Source of the DNA: Desulfatibacillum aliphaticivorans DSM 15576
Lineage (GTDB): Bacteria; Desulfobacterota; Desulfobacteria; Desulfobacterales; Desulfatibacillaceae
Direction: 5' to 3'
Length of the DNA: 64,000 bases
Assembly (NCBI RefSeq): GCF_000429905.1
Contig: NZ_AUCT01000006.1
Location: 244,646-308,645, forward strand
Shown: piece after piece, positions 1 through 8,682 of the stretch
Layout: each line of letters begins with the position of its first letter
How positions within the stretch are numbered: position 1 is the stretch's first letter
The notes under the pieces: generated by a model
Seen by the model: the letters and a program-made list of their open reading frames with translations, nothing else
What the model was told of the DNA's origin: nothing
Database searches by the model: none
Position numbers and translations under genes: made by a program

Positions 1-427
1 GTGCTATAAATTCGGCATTCGCGAATTACAACTGGACTGGGCCACCCGGACCACTTTAGCCGCTCTGCAGAATGTGCAGACTCTGGTGGAGTCGCCCCCG
101 GACCCGGGCCATTGGGTGCATTTCTTTTCCATCCTGGGCGCTGTGGTCATGCTGATTCTGGTGGTCTGCTACCATCGCTTTTATTGGTGGCCCATCCACC
201 CCATCGGATATTTGACCGCCTACAGCTCGGCCATGAAAGTCCTGTGGTTCAGCTTTTTCGTGGGCTGGCTGGCCAATTCCCTGTGCATGCGGTACGGCGG
301 GGTCAAGTTGTTCAACAGGTTGCGTTTGTTCTTTATGGGATTGATCATCGGGGATTTTGTCATGGGCGGGATCTGGGCGATTGTCGGGCTGTTCGGAGAT
401 TCCAGCTACATGGTCCTATACAACTAA
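1..427 (+). CDS. DUF6785/DUF6784-family membrane protein, C-terminal part (5' end outside window)
   Basis: The frame is open from base 2 with no start codon required by context, so this is the 3' end of a gene cut by the window edge; 141 residues are visible. Two or three hydrophobic segments are visible, with the pattern HPIGY followed by WFSFFVGWL and a RYGG motif, which matches the C-terminal domain (DUF6784) that follows DUF6785 in large multi-spanning proteins related to the OPT peptide-transporter group. The next gene starts 12 bases after the stop and encodes another multi-spanning protein of the same general kind, so the two probably form one operon and perhaps one membrane complex. 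Substrate unknown; family call is from motif memory, not a search. Confidence 0.6.
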   Translation, partial: CYKFGIRELQLDWATRTTLAALQNVQTLVESPPDPGHWVHFFSILGAVVMLILVVCYHRFYWWPIHPIGYLTAYSSAMKVLWFSFFVGWLANSLCMRYGGVKLFNRLRLFFMGLIIGDFVMGGIWAIVGLFGDSSYMVLYN

Positions 428-439
428 AGGCTGCGGGTA

Positions 440-2401
440 ATGTACGAGGACAAAGAACTACAAGAATATCGGGATTTGTTAAAGCCTCCCTCCCACTTTG
501 AAGAGGGCTTTGACTGGAAAACCATTGTGGGCGCCATCTTCATTGGCTTCCTCATGATGCCCGGAAGCATGTACCTGCAACTGGTCATTGGCACGGGCAT
601 AGGACCGGCGGCCCGGTGGGTGACCATCATCCTGTTTGCGGAAATCGCCAAGCGCTCCTATACAGAGCTGAAGCAGCAGGAGGTTTTTCTCTTATATTAT
701 ATGGCCGGAGCAGCCCTGGCCTCGCCCTTTCAGGGGCTTTTGTGGAGCCAATATCTGGTGCAGTCCGACGCGGCCCGCATGCTCGGGCTGGTGGAATACA
801 TTCCAAGCTGGGTGGCGCCCGGACCCGATTCCACCTCCCTGGTGGAGCGCACCTTTTTCCATAGGGACTGGCTGACGCCCATTCTGCTGCTGGCAGGCGC
901 GCAATTGATCCAGCGCATCGACCATTTCGGCCTGGGTTACACCCTGTACCGCATTACCTCCGACGTGGAAAAGCTGCCTTTCCCCATGGCGCCCGTCGGG
1001 GCTTTGGGAACCATGGCCCTGGCCGAATCCACCGAAGACCGCAAGAGAAGCTGGAAATGGCGGGTTTTCTCCATAGGCGGCATGATCGGCCTGGGCTTCG
1101 GCGCCATCTACGTGCTTTTGCCCATAGTCTCGGGCCTGCTATTCGCCAAGCCAATCCGGTTGATTCCCATACCCTGGGTGGAGCTGACAGGCTACACCGA
1201 GCAAGTCCTGCCCGCCGTGGCAACCGGCATCCAGTTGGATATCGGGCTCATTTTCATCGGCATGGTGCTGCCGTTCTGGGCGGTGATCGGCGGGCTTGTG
1301 GGCCTGATCATCACCATTATCCTGAATCCCATTTTGCATTCCGTGGGCATCCTGCACCGGTGGCATCCGGGCATGGGCACGGTGGACACGGTGTTCGCCA
1401 ATAACTTCGACTTTTACATGAGCTTCGGCATCGGCCTGGGGCTGGCCATCGCCGCCGTGGGCGTCTGGCATGTGGTGCGCTCCTTCGGCAAAAGCGCGCC
1501 GGGCGAGCGGGGCTCGTGGAAAAACCTCTTCAACCCGCCCGAGGGCAGGGGGGATTTCAGCATTTATATATCCCTGGGGATCTATGTATTCTCCACCCTG
1601 GCCTACGTGCTTTTGTGCGTGTGGCTGGTGCCGACCTTTCCGTGGATCTTCTTCCTGGCCTACGGGTTTATATACACCCCCGTGGTGTCGTACGTCTCAG
1701 CCCGGATGGAGGGCATTGCCGGCCAGTTCGTCAGCCTGCCCCTGGTGCGGGAGGCCAGCTTTATCGCGGGCGCCCGGTTCTTCGGATATTCGGGTATTGA
1801 AATCTGGTACGCGCCCATCCCCATCCACAACTACGGCGAGGCCACCGTGCACTTCCGCCAGATTGAGTTGACAGGAACCAGCCTGCGGGGCATCATCAAG
1901 GCGGAAATCGTGGTCTTCCCCGTGGTGATCATCGCCAGCCTGTTGTTTTCCCAGTTTATCTGGAGACTGGCGCCCATTCCGTCCTCCAGCTATCCCTACG
2001 CCCAGGAGTTATGGCACTTGCAGGCCCTGAACTCCTTGCTGATGCAGACCTCCACTTTGGAAGGCAATTCCCTGTTTTTCCAGGCCTTGCGAGGAGAATA
2101 CGTGGCGGCCGGCATGGGATTCGGCGTGCTGACCTACTTTTTGCTCATGCTGTTCGGATTGCCCATCATGCTGATTTACGGCGTGGTCCGCGGCCTGGGC
2201 CAGAGCACGCCCCACGGCATGCTGTTGGAAGTGGCCGGCGCCTTGCTGGGACGATTTTTCTTCCTCAAGAAATACGGAAAATCCTGGAGGCAATACGCGC
2301 CGGTCCTATTGGCCGGATTCTCCTGCGGCATGGGCCTCACCGGCATGTTCGCCATGGGCTTCGCCTTGATCCTCAAGTCGTTGGGTAGGCTGGCGTATTA
2401 A
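440..2401 (+). CDS. Multi-spanning membrane protein, OPT/DUF6785-like
   Basis: 653 residues with about twelve to fourteen hydrophobic segments spread over the full length, so an inner-membrane transporter-like protein. The start ATG at 440 has AAAGG nine bases upstream. The N-terminal soluble stretch of about 30 residues is followed by helices with a KQQEVFLLYYMAG-type segment that resembles the N-terminal half of DUF6785 proteins. It follows the truncated DUF6784-type gene by 12 bases and precedes a small zinc-ribbon membrane protein by 4 bases, so the three are probably co-transcribed. Possible role is oligopeptide or other solute transport, but neither substrate nor energy coupling can be read from the sequence. 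Confidence 0.6.
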   Translation: MYEDKELQEYRDLLKPPSHFEEGFDWKTIVGAIFIGFLMMPGSMYLQLVIGTGIGPAARWVTIILFAEIAKRSYTELKQQEVFLLYYMAGAALASPFQGLLWSQYLVQSDAARMLGLVEYIPSWVAPGPDSTSLVERTFFHRDWLTPILLLAGAQLIQRIDHFGLGYTLYRITSDVEKLPFPMAPVGALGTMALAESTEDRKRSWKWRVFSIGGMIGLGFGAIYVLLPIVSGLLFAKPIRLIPIPWVELTGYTEQVLPAVATGIQLDIGLIFIGMVLPFWAVIGGLVGLIITIILNPILHSVGILHRWHPGMGTVDTVFANNFDFYMSFGIGLGLAIAAVGVWHVVRSFGKSAPGERGSWKNLFNPPEGRGDFSIYISLGIYVFSTLAYVLLCVWLVPTFPWIFFLAYGFIYTPVVSYVSARMEGIAGQFVSLPLVREASFIAGARFFGYSGIEIWYAPIPIHNYGEATVHFRQIELTGTSLRGIIKAEIVVFPVVIIASLLFSQFIWRLAPIPSSSYPYAQELWHLQALNSLLMQTSTLEGNSLFFQALRGEYVAAGMGFGVLTYFLLMLFGLPIMLIYGVVRGLGQSTPHGMLLEVAGALLGRFFFLKKYGKSWRQYAPVLLAGFSCGMGLTGMFAMGFALILKSLGRLAY

Positions 2402-2405
2402 CGAT

Positions 2406-2792
2406 ATGCAAAAGAAAACCTGGATCGACAAAACAAATCAAACCTGGAAGCTAAATGCCGCCATGGCCTTCATGATAGTAGCATTTGCTTTATTGGCGAT
2501 GGCTTATGTTGCTCATAGCTACCCCGGCAATCCATGGGTTGCGCCTCTATCTTCTTTTATAGAGCTTTTTATTGTCATTGCCGTGCTGACCGCCGCCGTT
2601 GGAATGGGAATAATTTTTTACGCCATCCAGTGCCCGAAATGCGGAAAGAAGCCTTTTCGCCCTTTGGCGGAGATCGTTCCGTATCAGGAGGTCTTCACAA
2701 AATTTTTCTATTCGGAAAAATGCCCCCTATGCAATGACACCGGCGAGCCCATGCAAAAAGACAAGAGTAAACGCATTTTCGGTAGGTTTTAA
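2406..2792 (+). CDS. Small two-helix membrane protein with zinc-ribbon cysteines
   Basis: 128 residues, not recognised as a named family. Residues about 15-40 and 45-75 form two hydrophobic helices; the C-terminal cytosolic or periplasmic tail carries CPKCGKK and, about 30 residues later, CPLCND, a spacing typical of a treble-clef or rubredoxin-like zinc knuckle. The start is four bases after the preceding stop, implying translational coupling with the DUF6785-like transporter gene. It is A+T-richer than its neighbour. It may be an accessory subunit of that transporter, but this is only context. Confidence 0.55.
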   Translation: MQKKTWIDKTNQTWKLNAAMAFMIVAFALLAMAYVAHSYPGNPWVAPLSSFIELFIVIAVLTAAVGMGIIFYAIQCPKCGKKPFRPLAEIVPYQEVFTKFFYSEKCPLCNDTGEPMQKDKSKRIFGRF

Positions 2793-2804
2793 TTCCTTTG
2801 AGAA

Positions 2805-3936
2805 CAAGGGTTTTAATCAACTCTTTACGCCCGCCGGCCTCCCCAAATTTCAACATACTTTCCAGGCTGCACCTCGTGTTGCTGCGCAACCCAGGCAATA
2901 CACTACATTGCCTGGGCTACCCAAAAGGTAAGCGCGGCGAGCCGCGCGGCTTTGCTTTTGATTGCCTCAGGCGTTAAACTCACTATGTGGTTTCAGGGCT
3001 TGCCCTGCTCAAAATGCGCTTTGCGCGTTTTGAAAGGTTGGCAAATTACGCCGCTGCATGGCGTCAATTATCCACAATGAATAAATCCGGCGGCATGTCT
3101 GTGGGTAGCCCTGGCAGAGCAGTATCCTGCCAGGGTGCGCGAGCACATGAAGTTTGACTCTTGCCTAGTTTGAAACCAGTGGCGACAAACAAACGGCGGC
3201 ACTCCCAAAAACAGGCCTCGTTCCCATGCTTTGCGTGGGAATGCATATAGAACTATTTGAAATTACAGATATTAAAAGCAATGACGCCGCTATTCAAAAT
3301 CGATTAAAAGCAGGGTTTCAACCAACTCTTTACGCCCGCCGAACGCCCCCAATTTCAGCACACGTTCTCGGTCGCACCTTTTGTTGCTGCGCAACCCAGG
3401 CAACAAACTGCATTGCCTGGGCCACCCAAATGATGAGAGCGGCAAGCCGCGCTGCTCTTTTATAAATGGCCTCTAATGATGAATACGCTGTGTAGCTGCA
3501 GGGCTTGCCCTGCTAGGACGCGGTCGGCGCGTCCTGAATAGCACAGCAAGCTGTGCGCCTGCATTGCGTCATTAGTCCACGCAGACGGAATCCGGCGGCA
3601 TGTCTGTGGGTAGCCCTGGCAGAGCAGTATCCTGCCAGGGTGCGCGAGCACATGAAGTTTGACCCTTGCCTAGTTTGAAACCAGTGGCGACAAACAAACG
3701 GCGGCACTCCCAAAAACAGGCCTCGTTCCCATGCTTTGCGTGGGAATGCATATAGAACTATTTGAAATTACAGATATTAAAAGCAATGACGCCGCTATTC
3801 AAAATCGATTAAAAGCAGGGTTTCAATCCACTCTTTACGCCCGCCGAACGCCCCTAATTTCAGCACACGTTCTCGGTCGCACCTTTTGTTGCTGCGCAAC
3901 CCAGGCAATACACTGCATTGCCTGGGCCACCCAAAA
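2805..3936. repeat. Tandem array of a ~505-bp multi-hairpin intergenic repeat
   Basis: A gene-free stretch holding two near-identical copies offset by 505 bases (for example the hairpin TTCCCATGC-TTT-GCGTGGGAA at 3221-3241 and again at 3726-3746) plus a diverged partial copy at 2805-3075. Each unit is a string of short inverted repeats: CCCAGGCAAT/ATTGCCTGGG (2890-2916, 3395-3421 shortened, 3900-3926), a GCGGC-AA-GCCGC stem, CAGGGCTTGCCCTG, GGACGCG/CGCGTCC, GCACAGCAAGCTGTGC, and CCCTGGCAG-AGCAGTATC-CTGCCAGGG (3109-3135, 3614-3640). Related copies lie at 15001-15560 and, inverted, at about 18660-18990. The array ends 22 bases before the stop codon of the HD-GYP gene. Short open frames inside it are not credible genes. 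Confidence 0.9.
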
Positions 3937-3957
3937 AAGGAGCCCACCGAAGGACGT

Positions 3958-4893
3958 CTACAGGGTAAAATTGCTTTTGCCTTTCAGGCTCAGGCAAAAT
4001 TTCATGAACACGGTTTTGTCGTGCCGGCCGAATTTCAGGATTTCGTCCTGGACGATTTTAAGGGCGTTGAAAGGCTTTTTTCTTTTTCGGTGTTGCTTTT
4101 CCGTGTTGGTCAGGCTTTCATAACTATCCAGCATGCCTATTAACGAGCCGGCAAATGAAATTTTGGTCGCGCCTTTGGGGTAGCCCGACCCGTCAAAACG
4201 CTTATGGTGCTCAAGGATTCCCGTGGCCATGGCGTCCGGCATTTCCACCTTTTCCCGCACCATGTCATATCCGATTTTCGGGTGCTTTTGATACTCTAAA
4301 AACTCCTTATCAGACAGTTTTGTGTTTGTTTCAATCAGGCTTTTGGGAAGTTTCGTTAGACCCACATCATGGAGCAGGGCGGCCAGGCTCATATCCTTGG
4401 CGTCCTTGACGGAAAAAGAATCGTAGACGCAGTAGTTGATCACCAACACCATGGTATTGACCGAGTGCTCCACCAAACTGGACCCGCCCACGCGAATTTC
4501 GTTAATTTCCCTGATCCATTGTATGATGTTGAGGTAGCCTTCAAACATGATGTCCAGGGAATCCGGGAGGATTTGCAGGTTGTCGTCCAAAGGATCCTGG
4601 AACGCCTCGTCCACAATATTGCACATGCCGGACTTGACAGCCTTTAAATCGCCGCCCCTCACATTTTTTAACAGCGCATTCGTCAACTGAGCGCGCAACT
4701 CCTTGGAGGCCAGTTCCTGGGCTTCAATGGGGGTGAACAGCAAAGGGGAGCCATCCGCCGCAAAACGTTTCGGGTCGACTTTCAGATGCGAGGCTTTATA
4801 TAACACAAAATCGCCCTTGTCCGTCTTCGTATACAACGGCGTTTTTTCGTAATAATATATTTGGGATTTTCGAATTTGGATGAAGTCGCTCAA
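3958..4893 (-). CDS. HD-GYP domain protein (probable cyclic di-GMP phosphodiesterase)
   Basis: About 311 residues from a TTG start at 4893. The frame extends to a GTG at 4983 but that start has no ribosome site, whereas GAGAG lies about ten bases before the TTG, and family members begin just before the DFIQIR-type segment. The N-terminal ~100 residues resemble the small domain that precedes HD-GYP in many response proteins. The C-terminal part has LHDVG around residue 174 and HHKRFDGSGYP around residue 230, the two signatures of HD-GYP phosphodiesterases that hydrolyse cyclic di-GMP. No receiver domain or membrane helix is visible. It lies downstream of the YgiQ gene on the same strand. Start position is uncertain. 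Confidence 0.8.
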   Translation of the reverse strand: MSDFIQIRKSQIYYYEKTPLYTKTDKGDFVLYKASHLKVDPKRFAADGSPLLFTPIEAQELASKELRAQLTNALLKNVRGGDLKAVKSGMCNIVDEAFQDPLDDNLQILPDSLDIMFEGYLNIIQWIREINEIRVGGSSLVEHSVNTMVLVINYCVYDSFSVKDAKDMSLAALLHDVGLTKLPKSLIETNTKLSDKEFLEYQKHPKIGYDMVREKVEMPDAMATGILEHHKRFDGSGYPKGATKISFAGSLIGMLDSYESLTNTEKQHRKRKKPFNALKIVQDEILKFGRHDKTVFMKFCLSLKGKSNFTL

Positions 4894-5009
4894 TGAAATT
4901 ATTCTCTCATCAAAAATTAAGCCCCCAAATTTTATAACAAAGAGGGGGTGTTGATGGCAATTTAATTGCGCCGCCGAATGCACCAGGATGCATTTTGGAA
5001 GAATGCGTT

Positions 5010-6758
5010 TTATCTGCCCTTGCGCCGGCCTTTTGTAAAGCGCCTGTTAGTCGAACCGGACTTTGGTTTTGGCGCCGGCCCGGTCAGGGCGTCCTTTTGA
5101 TCTTGTTTGGCGGGCGGATTTTTTTCCACGAACACAGGCTTGCCGTCAAAGGGATTTTTGCCGGTGTAATACATAAGGGTGGAGTAGGTGGACGGAGTGG
5201 GGGTGAAAATCTGCACCTGCTGCGGGCGGGTTTTTAGCTTCTCCTGTACGAATTTGGACAGGGACCGCATGTGGTTCAACGTGCAGCCTGGATGGGCGGC
5301 CATGAAGTAATAGGTCAGGAATTGTTTCTTGCCCAGCTTGGATTCCAGGGCGTCGAACATCTCCTTAAACCGCTCCAAGCCTTCGCCGCCGGGCTTGCCC
5401 ATGAGGTGCAGGACCGGGTCAACGGCGTGTTCTGGCGCTATTTTCATTTGGCCTGAAGTGTGATCCTTCAATATTTGACGCAGATAGGCGGCGCCTTGCT
5501 TCCCGTCAGCCTGGATCAGGTCGTACCGGATTCCCGAGGCCACAAAGGCTTTTTTCACGCCGGGCAGGGCGCCCAGTTTTTTCAAAAGCGCCATTTGCTT
5601 GTCATGGCCGAAAACCAGGTTGGGGCAGGGTTTGGGCCACAAGCATCTTTTGTGGGCGCATGCGCCCGGGCCTCCCTGCTTCTTGCACGCGGCGCCGAAC
5701 ATATTGGCCGTGGGGCCGCCCACGTCGGCGATGTAGCCTTTAAAGCCGGGGAGGGCGGTTATGCGTTCGGCTTCCCGCAAGATGGACGCTTCGGTCCGGC
5801 AATGAACCCGGGCGCCCTGGTGGGCGGTGATTGCGCAAAAATTGCATTGCCCAAAGCATCCCCGATGGGTGGTCAGGGAAAACCGGATGGTGTCCAAGGC
5901 CCGGATAGGCCCTTGCTCCGCGTAATAAGGATGGGCGTCCCGCTGGTAGTCCAGTTCGTAAAACCCGTCCAGTTCTTCGGCGCCGGGAAGGGGCTGGGGC
6001 GGATTGTGGATCAGATACCGCGTGTCCTGCAACTGGCAAAATCCCCGGGCGGTCTCCGGGTCCTGGTTTTCCTGAAACGCCCAGAACATTTCCGTAAATC
6101 GCGCTTTATCCCTGCTTACCTCTTCGTGGGAGGGCGGTTCCAAAAATCCCTCGGGCTTCTCCTTGTCCGCAAAGCAGATCCCCCGGATATTGCGCCAATC
6201 CTCGCCCTTATCCAGGGCGGAGGCAAGCTCCAGCACTGCTTTTTCGCCCATGCCGTAGACCAGAACGTCCGCCTTGGCGTCGAACAAGATGGATCGGCGA
6301 ATGGATTTGGACTTAAAGTCGTAATGGGAGACGCGCCGGAGGCTGGCCTCCACCCCGCCCAGGACGATGGGCGCCGTATCCTTGAAATAGCGCCGCACCA
6401 GGTTGGTATAGGCGATGACGGCCCGATCCGGCCTGCGATCGTTGACGCCGCCGGGCGTGAAATCGTCCTGTTTGATCTTTTTGCCAAGGGCCGTGTAATT
6501 GGCCACCATGGAATCCACGCAGCCTGACGTTATTCCCCAAAACAATCTTGGGGCGCCCAAACGGGAAATGTCCTCCCCGGAGTCCATGTCCGGCTGGGCG
6601 ATAATCCCCACCCGGTATCCGGCGTTTTGGAGCACCCGCCCGATCACCGCGGCGCCGGAGTAGGACGAGTCAATATAGGCGTCGCCCGAGACCAGGATCA
6701 CGTCCAAACGGTCCCAGCCCCAGCTTTTAAGCTCCTGTTTGGTTGTGGGGAGAAACAT
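5010..6758 (-). CDS. YgiQ-family radical SAM protein
   Basis: 582 residues from the ATG at 6758; the frame continues upstream to 6815, but homologues start at MFLPTTKQEL. The family (UPF0313/YgiQ) has an N-terminal B12-binding-like fold followed by a radical SAM barrel; here the cluster motif CFGQCNFC is near residue 300, with the family hallmark KSWGWDRLDVILVSGDAY at the N-terminus. The C-terminus is a basic Lys/Arg-rich tail ending in GRRKGR, common in this family and possibly nucleic-acid binding. The biochemical role of YgiQ is not established. The HD-GYP gene follows on the same strand. Confidence 0.9.
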   Translation of the reverse strand: MFLPTTKQELKSWGWDRLDVILVSGDAYIDSSYSGAAVIGRVLQNAGYRVGIIAQPDMDSGEDISRLGAPRLFWGITSGCVDSMVANYTALGKKIKQDDFTPGGVNDRRPDRAVIAYTNLVRRYFKDTAPIVLGGVEASLRRVSHYDFKSKSIRRSILFDAKADVLVYGMGEKAVLELASALDKGEDWRNIRGICFADKEKPEGFLEPPSHEEVSRDKARFTEMFWAFQENQDPETARGFCQLQDTRYLIHNPPQPLPGAEELDGFYELDYQRDAHPYYAEQGPIRALDTIRFSLTTHRGCFGQCNFCAITAHQGARVHCRTEASILREAERITALPGFKGYIADVGGPTANMFGAACKKQGGPGACAHKRCLWPKPCPNLVFGHDKQMALLKKLGALPGVKKAFVASGIRYDLIQADGKQGAAYLRQILKDHTSGQMKIAPEHAVDPVLHLMGKPGGEGLERFKEMFDALESKLGKKQFLTYYFMAAHPGCTLNHMRSLSKFVQEKLKTRPQQVQIFTPTPSTYSTLMYYTGKNPFDGKPVFVEKNPPAKQDQKDALTGPAPKPKSGSTNRRFTKGRRKGR

Positions 6759-6831
6759 AAACAAATAGCCTTTTCTATAAAAGAGCGGGATCCATGGCAG
6801 ATCAAAACCCCGCAACGATATTCAGGCTATA

Positions 6832-8409
6832 TTATTCGCAGGCCCTTTGCAATATAAACACCGCCTCCTCCACGTCAAACCTGCCGTCGGCGCCAAGGGC
6901 GTTGTCGCGGTTGATCGTCCCGCCCGGATCGTTGTTGGTTGCTATCTGTAGAATGCGGATGGCGTCGGCAAGGTTGGCTGATCCGTCGCCGTTCAAATCG
7001 CAGCCGCCTTTGCCCGGACAGGCGTCGCCGATCCCGTCATTGTCTGCGTCCTGCTGGCTAAAATTGGGAGTGAAGGGGCAATTGTCGCACAGGTCGCCTA
7101 CGCCGTCGTCATCCTGGTCCGAAAAAATCTTGAATGGCGAAGCCCCGTCCAGCACGGCCAGGGGATTGGGATGCGCGTCATAATCCGTAGTTCCAATGCC
7201 AAGCTGGCCGTACATGTTGTTTCCCATGGAGCGCACCTGACCGTCATCCAGGAGCAGCAGGGACATATTTCGACCGCCTGCGGCGGCCAAGACCTTGCCC
7301 GGCGCCAAAACCCGGACGGGAGTCTTTCGCTCCAAGGCGCTTCCGTCCCCCAGGGTCCCGGTGCTATTGTAACCGCAAGCCCAGGCGGATCCATCGGCGG
7401 CGACGGCGAAACTATGCCATAGCCCGGCGGATATGCTGACGATGTTGGATACAGGCCCGCCCATTTTTATGGGGGTGGAAAGATCCTGGTAATCCCCCTG
7501 GCCTAAAACCCCATTGCCGCCGTATCCCCACACCCAGACACGGCCTTGGGAATCCAGGGCCATGGCGTGCTGATAGCCTGCGGAGATCGCCGTGATATCA
7601 GAAAGTACGGAACTGGCCTGCGCCGGGAAGGGCCTGGGGGTATTGGTTCCGTCTCCAAGCTGCCCCCGTCCATTGGCGCCCCACGCCCAGATGGAACCGT
7701 TTTCAGCCAGAGCCATGGAAAAATCATAGCCTGCGGCGACGCCCTTTACTATGGGAAGCGTTCCCGATACCAACCCCGGCTTGCTGCGCTGTGTAATGCC
7801 GGAAATTCCCAAAGCGTCCCCCTCGTTCTTGCCCCAGGACCACACCCTGCCTTGGGCATCCACGGCCAGGCCGTGGTTGTATCCCGCCGCTATGGCCGTA
7901 CAGCCTGACAGGACGGAGTTCACGCGGCCTGGAATATTTTTCTTATCTGGCTCCGGGTCCGCGCCGCGTCCCAGCTTGTAATAATCGTTAGAGCCCCAGG
8001 TCCACACCTGGCCGTTACCGTCCAGAGCCATGCCAAAGCTCTTTCCGGCTGCGATTTTTCGCACATCGGACAAGACTCCGTCGCCCGCCATGGAGGGGCC
8101 AGTTTGTTGAGTGTTACTGCTTCCATTCCCTATCTGACCGTAATGGCCGAAACCCCAGCACCAGACCCGTCCTGCATGATCCAAAGCCAGAGAAAAATAC
8201 TCGCCGCAGGCGATCATGGGCTCGGGATTTCCGCAGCCTGTTAGGCCGGGAGTGGTTTTAAACGGGTCGGAAGGGCATAGATCCTCTGCCAAAGAAATAT
8301 TTGCTTGAGTGAAAATTGTAAATAACAATATGAAAATAAAGGAAAAATAATGTTTGAAAAAAATGGCGCAAAAAGGCCTTGGCCTGATCCGGTCTACTAA
8401 GGCGGTCAT
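6832..8409 (-). CDS. Secreted RCC1-repeat propeller protein with calcium-binding and dockerin-like tail
   Basis: The open frame runs from 8592, but AGGAG seven bases before the ATG at 8409 and the hydrophobic signal peptide that follows (residues about 12-40, ending near SLAED) fix the start there; 525 residues. Seven RCC1-type repeats are visible, each with an AAG(Y/x)xxxxAL segment followed by VWxWG, enough for one complete seven-bladed propeller. After them comes DQDDDGVGDLCDNCP, a thrombospondin type 3 calcium-binding repeat, then DADNDGIGDACPG and a dockerin-like pair (DLNGDGSANLADAI and a second half ending in QRACE). The likely location is the cell surface or outside the cell. Ligand unknown. 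It stands alone between YgiQ and the export locus. Confidence 0.85.
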   Translation of the reverse strand: MTALVDRIRPRPFCAIFFKHYFSFIFILLFTIFTQANISLAEDLCPSDPFKTTPGLTGCGNPEPMIACGEYFSLALDHAGRVWCWGFGHYGQIGNGSSNTQQTGPSMAGDGVLSDVRKIAAGKSFGMALDGNGQVWTWGSNDYYKLGRGADPEPDKKNIPGRVNSVLSGCTAIAAGYNHGLAVDAQGRVWSWGKNEGDALGISGITQRSKPGLVSGTLPIVKGVAAGYDFSMALAENGSIWAWGANGRGQLGDGTNTPRPFPAQASSVLSDITAISAGYQHAMALDSQGRVWVWGYGGNGVLGQGDYQDLSTPIKMGGPVSNIVSISAGLWHSFAVAADGSAWACGYNSTGTLGDGSALERKTPVRVLAPGKVLAAAGGRNMSLLLLDDGQVRSMGNNMYGQLGIGTTDYDAHPNPLAVLDGASPFKIFSDQDDDGVGDLCDNCPFTPNFSQQDADNDGIGDACPGKGGCDLNGDGSANLADAIRILQIATNNDPGGTINRDNALGADGRFDVEEAVFILQRACE

Positions 8410-8682
8410 GAAGTAACTCCTGAGCTGGTTTTTATTGGCGTGACAATTTAGAACAATGCGAATCCTGCGACCCCGGCTCAGAAGATCCCCTCGATCTCCA
8501 TCAAAGAACTGGCGCTTTACGTCAGGATAAACCACATCCTGTGATGCTAAATTTGCCTCGTGCAATAAATCGGGACCATGCGGATTTGTCAAGGATGGGC
8601 GGAATAGCGTCTAACAACGGACTTTGTATGGCGCCAGGAGAATGTTTTTTAGATGTGGATTGTACCTGGATTTGTTTGCTGA

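Noticed and set aside
2805..3936. CRISPR array
   Set aside because: Repeats are about 505 bases long with no short regular direct repeats or spacers, and no cas gene is present.
3731..4123. 130-codon frame (and twin at 3226-3465) in the repeat array
   Set aside because: The same start sequence occurs in both tandem repeat copies; frames run through hairpins and into the antisense of the HD-GYP gene. No coding signature.
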